DNA from: Kappaphycus alvarezii
Taxonomy: Eukaryota; Rhodophyta; Florideophyceae; Gigartinales; Solieriaceae
Reading direction: 5' to 3'
Assembly (NCBI GenBank): GCA_002205965.3
Contig: NADL03000501.1
Span: 620,001-684,000, forward strand
Length of the DNA stretch: 64,000 bases
Shown here: positions 47,561 through 58,424 of the stretch, piece by piece
Numbering within the stretch: the stretch's first letter is position 1
Layout of the letters: each line of letters starts with the position of its first letter
Notes under the pieces: model-generated
Told to the model about the DNA's origin: nothing
Database searches by the model: none
What the model saw: only the letters and a program-made list of their open reading frames with translations
Made by a program: the position numbers and the translations under genes

Positions 47561-49690
47561 AGGTCATCAAGGCAGAGGGGACTACGGCGGATTAGAAAAT
47601 GGCTCCATCGCTGCGTAGTGAAGCTGGAATCCCAGAAAAGGTAGCGGGAACAAGCTTACTAGATGTCGCTGCGTTGTTTGGTAAGAACATAGCCAGAGCA
47701 GCAGATTGCAGTAAGATCTCTGTGGTTGTCAAAGGCATAATTCAGTTGCGCGCACGGGAGATGGCCATCATCATCAGAGATAGGGAGATCGACATTGGCG
47801 TAGATTGAAAATCCGTAACGATGTAGAGACGCGGAAGGAAAGAGAGGGAGGTGCAGCAAGGAATGTAGATGCGCAAGGTGAAACAGGAGAATTGCAACGA
47901 ACACCTTGACGGATGAAGGCTAATTAGCGGGGAGGACGTACAGTACAGTACTGCGCACTGATTACTTAGGCACACTTTGTAGTTAAAGGCTAATCGGAAG
48001 GAATTCGGGCTTAGGCGCAGATTTTCTCTACATAGTGCGATTAGTATATCGGTCTCATACGCATCCACGGCAAATTTAACGCTACTAAGAGCCATAATCT
48101 GCATTCATATCCAAAGTCTGAGCAGACTCCACGTCGATGGATTCCCCAAATGCCGTGGAATCCGTCAAAGTTTGCCTCCTTGGCCAGATGTGCTGTCTAC
48201 GAAAATAAAGGAAGCAGAAAGTCTGATGAGTTTCACGACTTCTTCCGAGTCCCGGGAGGAAAGTATCAATGAATGATCTAACTGTGTGTGGGAGGAAATT
48301 TTTTGAATATGTCATTGAGGAAGGTTGCAAACTAAGTACAAGACCATGAACCTGTGTCCGGCATCCCCCTGTTTGAGGGATGCGAGCAAAGCTAGGAGCA
48401 GCAAAACTGAGCAATATGACAAAATTAAGGGTCTGACGGGCACTGAACGGGGTAACTGGAGTTGGTTCACTACAAGTGGTGGGAAGGGTGGGAGTCCTTT
48501 GAATTTGCGTTCAAGCTATGGTTCAGGATCTGCAGTACGAGTAACGGATGCCTAAGGAGTGGTTGTCGCGGAGGGTCTAGAGCAACTTGACAGGAGCCCA
48601 AAATGATTCAATCAGCACTGCTGTGATGCGTGTGAACGAAGTACCGAGGCAGCCAGACGAAAAAGAGATAGAAATACAGACAAAGACGGAAAGGTGAGCA
48701 AAGCTGGGGATATTTAGTGCCTTGCGGAGTTCACAGGCTTTGGTGTACTACTCATGAGCACCGGCGAGGTCAGCGGTGCGATGTAAGGCTGAAGCTATCA
48801 CGACAGATTACGGATTGCATTTATGGGCTCTCAACGGTGACACCGTGGGTGGTGAGGCCTGAGGGCAGGGGTGCAAAGGTAGCTACCAGGGGCAGAAAAG
48901 GACTTAAAATGGTCGGAGGGGAGGGCTGGAAATGGCGAGGTGAACTTCAAACCTAAGCAGAAACCAGTAGGCTTGAAGACGTAGTGGCGAAGCGCATTTC
49001 GGTCATTACTGTGTTGGTATATGGTGTCACATATACAAGGGCCCATGGTTCTACTATCACGGTTGAACTTTTTCGCTGGGCTTTACAGCCGTATGGGCCC
49101 AATGCTACTCGGCGATGCACGCAGTTGAAAGTAGCGCGGTCGTCGTGAACGGGAAGGTATAGGTGGCGGTAGAACATGATAGAATACAAAGAGGTTGGGA
49201 CGATGAAGGGGGTGACTGGGGGAACTGTAAGGAACGGCTATAATAGCTCGACTACGAATAGGGGCCTGGTTGCAGTATGATTGTTCTACAGGTGACCCTT
49301 TGTATACAAACGGCGCGTCATCTCAAATCTAATTCAGCTCCATTTACCTAGGCTCGAGACCATTATATCCTTGAGCATTGTTTAAATGAATCAAACCAAG
49401 GGCTGTTTCTTTGCTGTTAGTAGTAGCCGCACTCGAGAATGAAGTCTGATCAGTCTTCGGTGATAGGAACAATACAAGGAGCTGTCACAGTGGTACAATT
49501 AGCGAGTAGTATATTTCGCGAAAGGGAGGCGGGTTGTGGTCGGGGACTACCCTGCTATCACTTGGATCCTGCATAAAATGTGTGAAGGAAAATGCTAATA
49601 ACTGAGTGCTGTCTACACAACTAAATCCGATGCAGGGTATTGAGTGGGTAGATGCGCAATACCTTGAGTGCTATACAAATGTTTCCCAGT
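47561..49690. other. Mid-GC stretch, no gene recognised
   Basis: More balanced composition than the flanking DNA, with frames of 70-120 codons on both strands, none with recognisable family features. GTACAGTACAGTAC occurs at 47939. Confidence 0.5.
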
Positions 49691-49692
49691 TC

Positions 49693-50811
49693 CTAATCAT
49701 CTGTACTTAGCGTGAGCTTCTCAGCACCACATGCCGGAACCATCCACGGATGCGTTGCCGAGGAGGTCTGAATCTCCAAGAGCTTTTCGCGGAACAAAAG
49801 GGACAAATCTCCGTCTTGTTCCTGCGGCTTGACTGAGACGACGTCGTCTCCAGCCGTGATGCTGTGCACCGGAGAGATGACAGCCGCAGTGCCGCTTCCA
49901 AAAATCTCTGTGATATTTCCTGCCTTCACTTCCTGGAAAACTTCATCGAGAGGAATATCTCTCTCCTCTGCGGGTATGTCCATTTCCTTGGCCAGTTCAA
50001 GAATAGAGCGTCGGGTGACCCCGTCTAGAATAGTTCCATCTAATCTTGGGGTAATTAACTTTCTAGTTCCTTGATGCTTTGTTACAAAGAATACGTTCAT
50101 CATACCGACTTCAGTGACCAATTTCCTCTCTTCATCGCTCAACCATAAAATCTGATCGAAGCCCATTTGTTTTGCTTCCTCCGCTGGTCCAATACTACTC
50201 GCATAATTCCCGCCTGTCTTGCAGTTCCCCACTCCGCCTTTCCATGCACGTACGTAATGGGGATTTGCCAACAACTTGATACCCGCAAGAAATCGTCCGG
50301 ATGCTGCAGTGCCAAAGAACGAGCCCACTGGGGATGCTATTACAAACAACATGGCGGCATCACTTCTCCTGACACCAATTCGATCCTCAGTTGCGATAAT
50401 ACAGGGCCTTAAATAAAGAGCACCCTCCGTTGCGATCGGAGCCCAATCTCGCTGGCAGTCAACAAAACTTTGCAATATCTCGAGCATTTGGTTCTCATCG
50501 ATAGTGGGAAGTGCTATGCGTTTCGCGGAGTTGTTGAGCCTCGCTATGTTGAGTTGTGGACGGAAGAGTCTAACTTGGGAATGATCCGGCGCCTTGTAGG
50601 CCTTGAGGCCTTCGAACACCTCCATGCCGTAGTGAAAGATGGATGCTGAAGGAGGCAATTGAATTGGTCCATATGGTTTCAGTATGGGAGGTGACCAACC
50701 ATTTTTCCTTGTCCAGTTCATAACAACCATCTTATTAGAGAAGACAGAACCCCAGGGAAGATTATTTTCCTTGATACTAGCCAGAATTGAGGAGATTTCC
50801 GAACGAGTCAT
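49693..50811 (-). CDS. BCAT: Branched-chain amino acid aminotransferase
   Basis: PLP enzyme (fold type IV, class IV aminotransferase) exchanging the amino group between Leu/Ile/Val and 2-oxoglutarate/glutamate, the last step of their synthesis and the first of their breakdown. The 372-residue frame is intronless and complete. Signatures: HYGMEVFEGLKAY (60-72), RLFRP, LYLRP (132-136), GGVGNCKTGGNYA with Schiff-base Lys198, QILWLSDEE, EVGMMNVFF (E234), DGTILDGVTRRSIL (258-271), TEIFGSGTAAVISP (301-314, phosphate cup) and HPWMVP near the C-terminus. The length fits eukaryotic BCATs. The Met at 50811 is the only start: an in-frame stop lies 12 codons upstream with no Met between. No long transit peptide is visible, so a cytosolic location is more likely than plastid. 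A TATATA lies 83 bp upstream, followed farther out by GTAC-palindrome clusters. Confidence 0.96.
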   Translation of the reverse strand: MTRSEISSILASIKENNLPWGSVFSNKMVVMNWTRKNGWSPPILKPYGPIQLPPSASIFHYGMEVFEGLKAYKAPDHSQVRLFRPQLNIARLNNSAKRIALPTIDENQMLEILQSFVDCQRDWAPIATEGALYLRPCIIATEDRIGVRRSDAAMLFVIASPVGSFFGTAASGRFLAGIKLLANPHYVRAWKGGVGNCKTGGNYASSIGPAEEAKQMGFDQILWLSDEERKLVTEVGMMNVFFVTKHQGTRKLITPRLDGTILDGVTRRSILELAKEMDIPAEERDIPLDEVFQEVKAGNITEIFGSGTAAVISPVHSITAGDDVVSVKPQEQDGDLSLLFREKLLEIQTSSATHPWMVPACGAEKLTLSTDD

Positions 50812-50893
50812 TGCGAATGTTTCCCGTCGTTTGAGTTGAATGTCTTACGCCGCGGATGGGTTTGAGATGTGCTGATACTGGCACTGGCACGAA

Positions 50894-50899
50894 TATATA
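50894..50899 (-). promoter_or_regulatory. TATA box candidate of BCAT
   Basis: TATATA on the coding strand, 83 bp before the ATG. The distance suits a short 5' leader. There is no direct evidence of use. Confidence 0.45.
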
Positions 50900-50959
50900 C
50901 AGCGCAGGATAGAGTTTTTCTGCAGAGTCTGCAGTGCAGACACGTGCTGTATTGAACAC

Positions 50960-51130
50960 TGTGGCAGTGCACTGTACTGTACACGTGATTATCGCAAATG
51001 TACAGTACTGTACAGTATAGTCAGTACAGTACAGTGCAGTATGAGATTGGTGTTAACACTGCTGGGCGGGCAGTTTACCGTACTGTACTGTACAATACAG
51101 TAGTACTGTACTGTACTGTACTGTACAACT
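50960..51130. repeat. GTAC-palindrome cluster upstream of BCAT
   Basis: Dense overlapping TACTGTAC/GTACAGTAC strings (50,972-51,042 and 51,078-51,126), including runs such as TACTGTACTGTACTGTACTG. Further single copies occur at 51,322 and 51,398. Each string is self-complementary, so the tract can fold or bind symmetric dimers. Confidence 0.85.
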
Positions 51131-52523
51131 CGATACCGTACCGTTTCTACCACAAACTGCGGGTCAACTGCGCGGACTATTGGATCTCCAATGCACCCGA
51201 CTGCCCCCTACAATACAGTGCAGTCAATACGGTATGTGTATACAAAAGGACAGCTTGTCGATTGGCGCACTTCCGGGCTTAGGTTGGTTGGGGGCTTGAA
51301 TGCTAAATCAGTTTACGGTACTGTAAACGTGTAGCAGATGATTCCAGAAAATTAAGCACGGTACCGTGGAAAAGTATGAGTTTTGGGAATGCTTCATGTA
51401 CTGTACAGTACACTTTATAGTAGTGTTTGGTTTGTCGTCGAATTGGATTCTTAACGACAACGGGAAGGCGACTCTGCTTTTGTAATTAAAGAAGCTGCTT
51501 GTTGAAGACTGGGGGAAGGTTTTGATATTGTCGACCCAGAACGGTAGCCCTTAAATAAGTTTACTCAACTTCCCCAAAAGAAGGTAAAGTGTGTCAGCGC
51601 CACGATAACGAGAACAGTGAATAAAATTATGTCAGATTAGGCAAAAAATAACTGCCGTATTATCTGATGATGAAGCCCCGAGAGTAAAAAGTCACAGATG
51701 ACCAAAAGGTTAGCAAGGCATGCATTTCTGATTCCATGGAGAATTGAAGTCACTTCACTCAAGTGATGCTGGAAGGTACCTGCACGGCAAAGGCTTGGTT
51801 TTTATACTACACATGGGTACACTACAACTACCTTGGCTCAATCATCGGACAGTCGCATCAATAGGATTGCCCTTGTTGGCTATTCGGAAAAAGCTACACG
51901 GCAATGTTACGGTGCTACCTTGTTCAGGTGCTTCAAGACAACTCTTGACTGGTAATAGTTGGATATGGTAGTGGAAAGCAAGTACAGCTTAGTTTAAGCG
52001 ACAACAGTCCATACCTGTCGTGGAACTAGTCTCTGTTTGAAATGCAATTCAGCGCTGAACTTTGAAATATTTCCCCGTCAAGTTGCCCATTCTTGAAAGG
52101 TGCTACTTTCTATCACGGTTGTCAAAACGCTAACTAGTGTCTATTGGACCGTTATCCTCTTATGAGGACTACTTTTAGCACTTTTTTTCAATACAATTTT
52201 GTTTTACCTCAGCGCATTTCTTGTCCCTCCGAATTAGTTCATGAGTGCAGATGGCCGATCAAAACAAACTTTTCAAGATTGTTCACCTCGGTGAAGGCTG
52301 GAGCAGTTTTCCCTCACCAGCTTCCGCTCTTCGCAAGAAGTTGTGCGCAAGAAGTTGTGAAAACGGCTTCATTTTGGAAGGAAATATAGTTCGTATTATG
52401 GTGGGGGGTTTTAGAAACGAGGACGTATGTACAGTAAGAATTACTGTACTGTAACTTATCAAAAAAAAACCTTTTTAGCAGTAAAAATTTCGGGCTTCCA
52501 AAATATTTACCTTTCCAAAATGG
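51131..52523. other. Spacer with one decayed palindrome repeat
   Basis: No gene was recognised. 52,131-52,180 (ACTAGTGTCTATTGGACCGT then TCCTCTTATGAGGAC) is a shortened relative of the palindrome-built repeat at 52524-52670. 52,428-52,452 has TACAGTA and TACTGTACTG strings. Confidence 0.5.
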
Positions 52524-52670
52524 AACGGAAACTGTCCTCATATGAGGACACATGTGCCTGGTCGGATAGACACTAGTGTCTATACGAACGTCCTCACACT
52601 AGTGTCTATACGAGCATGCACTGTCCTCATATGAGGCACACTTTGTCCTCATATGAGGACAGTTTCCGTT
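52524..52670. repeat. 147-bp palindrome-built repeat (MITE-like)
   Basis: The outer 27 bp on each side (52524-52550, 52644-52670) are perfect inverted repeats beginning AACGGAAACTG. Inside are three TCCTCATATGAGG(A) palindromes, two (GA)CACTAGTGTC palindromes each followed by TATACGA, and CACATGTG. Almost the entire element is self-complementary. Two decayed relatives occur in the window (43267-43334 and 52131-52180). There is no coding capacity, so if mobile it is non-autonomous. Confidence 0.85.
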
Positions 52671-52779
52671 GTAAGTCAAGCGAACTACTTGCTACATGTA
52701 GTTGATGAAGTATTTGGATCGGCCACCCTGCAATTAAGGAGCTCCAGATATATAATTCTTAATCGGATAGAGCACTTTA

Positions 52780-52791
52780 TAGTGCCTTAAT
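52780..52791. repeat. Target-site duplication, left
   Basis: TAGTGCCTTAAT, identical to 53307-53318 on the other side of the LINE insertion. Confidence 0.85.
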
Positions 52792-53306
52792 TTTTTTTAA
52801 ATGGGGGGTTAATTTACTGTGGTAGATATGTGGGTTGGTATCCAGTAAATTTGTACCGGAGCGTAGATATCGCATCATTTTCAAGCCAATTGTGAAACCG
52901 TACAATGCGACGAAAGCTGTGGATGGCACTCCAATCTACCAGAAGGTGGAAGGGAGGCCAGCCAGCAAACAAACGGCATTGGAGGTTACTGTCAAAGCGG
53001 AGTGCCGCTGTAAAAGAATGCCTCTAACCTTCGAAAACCGTTCCATTGCGCGGGTGGCAACGGTTCTCGCGAGTTCCTTGACGACGGAGAACGCCGTCGG
53101 ATGCCATCCTCCAAGCGTTGAGATGGGAACAGGAACCAGACTGTTTCTCCCAGGCAGCTCATCAAGGAACCCTTGGTATTTCCGCTGCTTCTCTGCGTGA
53201 GCTGCGTTGAGGTTTATGAGTGGGTTGAAAGCCCTGGCTCTTGCGTGGGAGGGAGCGAGCGGGTTGACCAAGGTTACGTCGAAATAATCCGTGCCACCGA
53301 AACCTT
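52792..53306 (-). mobile_element. LINE family 2, fresh 5'-truncated copy
   Basis: Minus-strand insertion of 515 bp. Its 5' end reads straight into an uninterrupted frame: GGTDYFDVTLVNPLAPSHAR, LNAAHAEKQRKYQGFLDELP, VPVPISTLGGWHPTAF, LLQRHSALTVTSNAVCLLAG, ending LPSTFW-stop. This is the typical end of LINE ORF2-type proteins whose Asp ('YFDVTLV') belongs to a restriction-like endonuclease core. About 140 bp of 3' untranslated sequence follow, ending in seven A residues (T-run 52792-52798 on the plus strand). Perfect 12-bp duplications flank it. The open frame, tail and perfect duplications indicate a recent insertion. Confidence 0.9.
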
Positions 53307-53318
53307 TAGTGCCTTAAT
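53307..53318. repeat. Target-site duplication, right
   Basis: TAGTGCCTTAAT, partner of 52780-52791. Confidence 0.85.
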
Positions 53319-54040
53319 CGATTGCATGTTCTTTCTTGGATACATCAACGAGGCCATGAATCCACAGCATGAACAAAATAGAATTATTTTCTATTCCTTT
53401 AATCCTTTGAAAGCATATTTTGTACGCTTGAAGAATTTTTTGCTGCCGCGGATTATACCTAGAAACCCATTATTTAGGGGTTTATGATGAATTCGAGTAC
53501 ACACAGCAAAGAATCTATTTCGAGGCTTTACCAGATGTAAATTACACCACAGTGATTTTTACGGCGTGCAAGGAGCTTGTTCCCCGTAAATTTTTAATCC
53601 TCAAACGCATAAATCTGTTATCCACAACATTTTACATATCCATTCAAAGAGATAAAGAGATACTGTATATTGTACAGTAAACGGCCGAAACACTGGAATA
53701 GTAAATGTACAGGCTTGAATAAAAAGAAAGTTATTTGCAATAATGTATCCGTAAATGACAGCTAGTTTTAATGAACAAGAAAAAAGAGTGGTGTTACTGC
53801 ACTTTTCCCACTGCACTACAGACAGAAACAACAACCAGCAGAAACTACTAACGCATAGAGGTAAACTGACCGAAAATACCCGCGAGAACACCGTAATGGC
53901 CCCCCTCACATAAGGCGCCAGAGAAGCGCTTGAAAGGACGCACCTTTAGCCGTCCCCTGCTTCAACTGCGGGCGAAAAAACATTCCTGAATTCATATTTT
54001 GCCTTCTCTCCTCGTGATTTCTTGACTTTCAATTGTCATG
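53319..54040. other. AT-rich spacer, no gene seen
   Basis: No coding or RNA signal recognised. TACAGTA-type strings occur near 53,660-53,680. Confidence 0.5.
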
Positions 54041-54044
54041 CCTC

Positions 54045-54480
54045 TCTGTGCTGGTCAGTGTCTTGATCGCTGGTCTTGGTCGGTATCGGTCGGTCTCTGG
54101 CTGCTTTCTCTCTGCCTTGTTGTCTGTGGTCTCCTTGTTCTTCGTCTTTGGTTTCTTCCTCTCTGACTCTTGGTCTTTAGTCTGGATCTGTGCTCTTCTT
54201 CTTGTTCTGTGGCTATCCTTGTACTTCTTTGTGTCTGGTGGTGGTCTGGTCCAGTGGATGTTTTATCGTGGCTTATTTTTTGGTCTGCTGCTGGGGATTC
54301 TCTAAGCTGGTCTTTTTTTGCGGCTCTCTTCGTGGTAGTTCTCTGTTTCGCTGGGTTCTGGCTAGTCTGTAACTACTGTCGACTTTATTTTGTTGTGTTG
54401 GTACTGTTCATACTGGAATCTCGGACTTGATTACTCTGTTGTTTAACGTTTGCTACTTTTCTTTGCTCTTTTGTGCCTTT
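54045..54480. other. A-depleted tract
   Basis: Over about 300 bp (54,061-54,360) the plus strand has only about 15 A residues, roughly 5 percent, while T is very abundant and G and C are ordinary. It therefore yields overlapping open frames of hydrophobic residues (54033-54305, 54170-54430), since all stop codons need A. These frames are best read as by-products of the composition. The flanks return abruptly to normal AT-rich sequence. Confidence 0.75.
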
Positions 54481-57400
54481 TTAGTTTAAACTCTGGCTTC
54501 CTTTGGTCACCTAGCATTTCTGGGTATCACTTCCGGGTATCCGATAACTATTATTTTAGCCTATAGTTTTATTGCAGGTAAACAAAAGGCATCCAACATA
54601 CTGACTGGTGAGTTCTTAGTGTCTAAGCGGCGTGAAAATTTGGACAAATTCTTCGGTTCATAGGTTGACTCTAACGACGAATAGTACCCGGGCTCTGCTA
54701 TTATCTATCACGAGGCGGTGGGCGCCGCAGAAGAAGTACCAGGAGAGATTCCTTCTTCTCCCGCAGCCACGTCCGCTGACAACTGCCCCTCCACCCCAGC
54801 AGCATCGGTAGTAAACTGTAATTAGTGCTTAGACCTTATCATGTTTCTCTATGACCCTAATATTCACATTTAGGAGTACGTTTTTTTAAACGATTTATGG
54901 GCATCTAGATCCTAATATATACAGTGTCCAAACTTTAGAGACATTTTTGTCTATTTTCATATCAGAAAACTGCTGAGACATTCCGTTTTTACAGTGAGAC
55001 AGCCAGAGCTAAGAATCTTGAGATTCGAAGGACACCAGTGCTATTTTTTTTATGTAACTTAAGCCTGAAAATGGATGCGAAATTAAGACTGCATGCTGCA
55101 CTGTCAGTGACATTGTATTGAATTTGGAGACTATCTTGTAAATATTTGACAGCATCAATCGGCGTTACAAATAGAATTTCCCTCATCGTATTTCTATTTT
55201 TCTCCGCCTTATAGAGCCTTTGTTTCATTCAAATAGACTCTTTGTGCATACTCTGCATTCTCATCTGTAAATATACTTTCCGTATGGACTGAGTTTTAAA
55301 GGTGTCGTCAAGAATACAGAAAGACAGAATCCTATGTAATTTTTGTCGGGGGTGTGTTCTTTAGGCGCGGAGATCATATTATATTTGTGGCAAGTAAAAG
55401 AATGGAAACTCATCCCTTTATGGTGGCTGTACTACAGATGAGTTGATAAATATGACATTTTCAGTACTTTTAGTAAAAAACTTTCTTGATAGCCTATCAC
55501 AACATCCCGTTGAAGGTCCTTTGGAAATAAAACGGTGCTTGCAGAAATTTGAATTCCAGTTACAGACGTTGTCATTCCTTTTTTTTTGCATTTCCTACCA
55601 GATTAAGAGGCGCAGAATATGCAGAAGGAATTATCTCGGTATGAAGGAGAAAATCAAAGTCAACGATTGGTGGTTACGGGTTAATACATCTTTGCTTGCA
55701 TTTTGTATTGTTGAGTCATGGCTGCAATGAAAACGCTTTAAGGTTACAAGGAAAAGCTTTACGGGTGCAAGTAATTGCGTGTCTGAAAAATATTTTAATG
55801 CAAAACATGCAGAGACACTCATCGAAAACTAATTTCATAATATTAAGCTCCACATATTTAACATTGAAATTGCGGGGCACTCTATTCCTCATTATCGTAC
55901 GGCACTGGAATCCACTTGGTGCTCTCAGGCAAAAATGATCAAAGGGGCCGATGGGCTCCGACTGAAGCGGCGGTGCAAAGAAGGTGAAATTTTTGCGAAT
56001 CTGACAAGAAGCCCAAAGTTCTTTTCTCTTAGTTCTTAAAGCTGAAAAAAGATGTTCGTGTATGTCCTTCAGAGACAGTGTATGTCCTTCAGAGACAGTG
56101 TATGTACTTCAGGTACAGAACTCAACTGTAGCTGATCTTTCAAAATCACTTACTCCATGTCCACTACTGTTATAATTATATTATGCTTTATACTACTCTA
56201 CAGTTACGCTTACTTTTACACGCTTACAATCTTTGTAGGCCGAATGAGTGAAAATGAAAGAAATTCATTCTTTGACTTTATCCGCTTATATTTCTGATTC
56301 TTTTCGTTCTACTTGTGAACGTATCAAACGCATCTATTGCATCATTCGCCTTTATGAGTGATCATTGAAATAAACCCTCTGCTCATTTTCATATGCACCT
56401 TGTAAAACAAGCTGGGGTGGCATTTTTCGCAGAGAAGTCTATCTTCCCGAAGGAGGTCGGACTCACGGTCTCTTTTTCCATTGTATACTTCAGACAAATT
56501 AGGTCACAGCGATTACTGTGAAAGAGGGTGAAACAAGTTCTTTTAAAGTTAGAGGATTTCAGTGTTTAAGTATTGCACACTTTAGTTAGATACGTAATGA
56601 GAAAATATCTCTCTATCATTCAACGTACAATTGACTAATTGTAATTAAAAGTATATGAGCATTTTGAAAAAAATTATTGGTACTCACTTGAGTGCGTTTC
56701 TGAACTCATATCCCTAGTTCCTGGTTTTAGTAACCGATTTATTGCATAATATCTTTACAATACCGCGGTTTCTCTCTCAAATCAGCCTGAATATAGTGTA
56801 TGCTGGTGTTCAGAGAGACTACTCTCTTGCCTCCCTTTATTTCAATTATGAACGGATGGAAATTGGCAGAGGAAAGAATTTCTGAACTTGAGGCTCTCGT
56901 GGTGATTGATGGCATGGGAAAAAAAGTTCTTGTATCCAAACTTTTGAATATAACCTATGTCCTTTACTGCTGTTCGGAGCTTATTGTATGCAATACTTTT
57001 GCTAGTCAACCCTCCTCCGCTTTGACATCGGCACTGAATTGTCATTAGTGCCTGAATGTCGCCGGGATTATTATATAGATACACCATTAGGCCTTTTCAC
57101 CGGCCTTTTTGCTGACTCAGCCGCAACTACTTCCTTCTGCCCACCATCCATTGTAAATAAGCTTTCATTGCCATTAACACCACTCCCTCCATCCCTGTGG
57201 TAAATTTCATCCTCCGATTCGCAGTTGTCAAAACACCTGTCAATCTAGAAGGAGTTCCTTGGGGAGTTGGACGATCTTCCAAAACCTTAGCACTCTGCCA
57301 GATTTGGGAACAGCCTTTTCTGTATCCCGGTGGTACCTCTAAGTATAGATGATTTTGACAAACTGTGCACTTGAATATCTTGTGGTACCTCTATACCTTT

Positions 57401-58105
57401 GAATATTTTGACCGCGTAATACTTTGTGATTTGCCGCCCTCTGTCCAATGTGATGTCCTCGCACAGATGTTCGTAGAGCTAGCCCCTCAGTTGAGTTAAA
57501 GAACATCAACCTACTGCGCTTCTTAGAATTTGCAAGAACTATCAAACGCCTTGCTTCGGGGTCAGATGTTTAGTTACAAACAGTACCATTCTAACCGCTG
57601 CTTTGTAGCTTGATATTTAAAGCATTATAAAGCAGTCCTTGCGCCACATAAAACGTAAATGCAGCAGTTGATTGAACGCTGTTTAGCGCATTTATATGGG
57701 ATTTAATCGAGCGAAAACGCTGCTTGGATTCCAATAGCGCCTGTCTCTCTAGCATTCGTCGAACCAATAAAACTATTTATGGCAAGTGTATTGAGGATTT
57801 GAAACATCAGCTTCTGCTCTCACTTTAAGTAAAATATTAAGCCCCGCAAACAGCCCGCTGCTGTGCAAAAAATCCAAATATTCCTTCTTCCTAGTCTGAA
57901 TCACCTAGACCGCATGTTTAAAAAAGCTGTCATTGAATTTAGGAGTGCCGCGCTCATAAATATGCTCAAAAGAATCACCAATCCCCTTTGCGAATATTTT
58001 AGGCTAAACATATAAAACGGGTCAATTCTACCCTATTAGTAAGCGCTGATGGTAGCGCGCAGTTTCACTATAATACAATTCGACACATGTAAGTTCAAGT
58101 GAGCC
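54481..58105. other. AT-rich stretch, no gene supported
   Basis: Short frames only. A 20-bp tandem repeat lies at 56058-56117. A plus-strand reading at 56,820-57,050 vaguely recalls a retrotransposon protease region but is too weak to call. 57,100-57,620 is more GC-balanced with an unrecognised minus frame. Confidence 0.5.
56058..56117. repeat. 20-bp tandem repeat, three units
   Basis: GTGTATGTCCTTCAGAGACA occurs twice in perfect tandem (56058-56077, 56078-56097), followed by a diverged third unit ending in AGGTACA. Confidence 0.9.
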
Positions 58106-58131
58106 ACCAAGGGTCTCCGCCAATTGCGGGT

Positions 58132-58424
58132 AGAAAGAATGCAGCCAAGACAGGCTTCTGGCAATGTGGGTGTATTATAGGCTGATATTGAGTAGCTCCG
58201 ACGTGTGTGAGCTCTGATACAATTAGTCAACTAATGGCATCCGTGGAACCGGGAATAGAATATGCAGCCGTTATCTGCCCTCGTCAGTGTGGGTGAAATG
58301 CAAATACAATCCACGAACGTCTCCGACAATGCGGGCACGATATATTCTTAATCAAACAGCAAAAGCGCTTCCGCCATGTGCGGGTACAATTTCAAGAATC
58401 AGAAGCCCCTTGGAATATGCGGGC
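58132..58424. repeat. Degenerate ~41-bp periodic repeat
   Basis: Seven units of 40, 42, 41, 40, 42, 49 and 39 bp, plus one partial unit before 58132. Each ends in a block like CTCCGNCAATGYGGGT preceded by an A/T-rich half. Units starting at 58132 and 58255 share GAATGCAGCC/ATATGCAGCC. Divergence is high, so the array is old. Units near 14 codons raise the possibility of a repeat-protein fossil, but no frame is open throughout. Confidence 0.5.

Noticed and set aside
49829-50412. Plus-strand frames opposite BCAT
   Set aside because: Antisense of a clearly recognised, complete aminotransferase gene.
52792-52980. Plus-strand coding exon (SKFVPERRYRII... to QKVEGRPA) shared with 40.1-40.3 kb
   Set aside because: It looked like a duplicated protein segment, but both copies are the 3' untranslated end of LINE family 2 on the opposite strand, as shown by the tails and 12-bp duplications.
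54033-54430. Hydrophobic frames that could be taken for a membrane protein
   Set aside because: The strand is nearly free of A, so stops are rare in every frame; overlapping frames are equally open, and the Leu/Val/Phe/Ser content follows from the base composition.
56820-57050. Resemblance to a copia-type protease region
   Set aside because: Only a loose pattern over ~60 residues, with no neighbouring integrase or reverse transcriptase and no repeats at the ends.
58132-58424. CRISPR array
   Set aside because: The units are too divergent, the spacing is irregular and the surrounding genes are eukaryotic; there is no cas gene.
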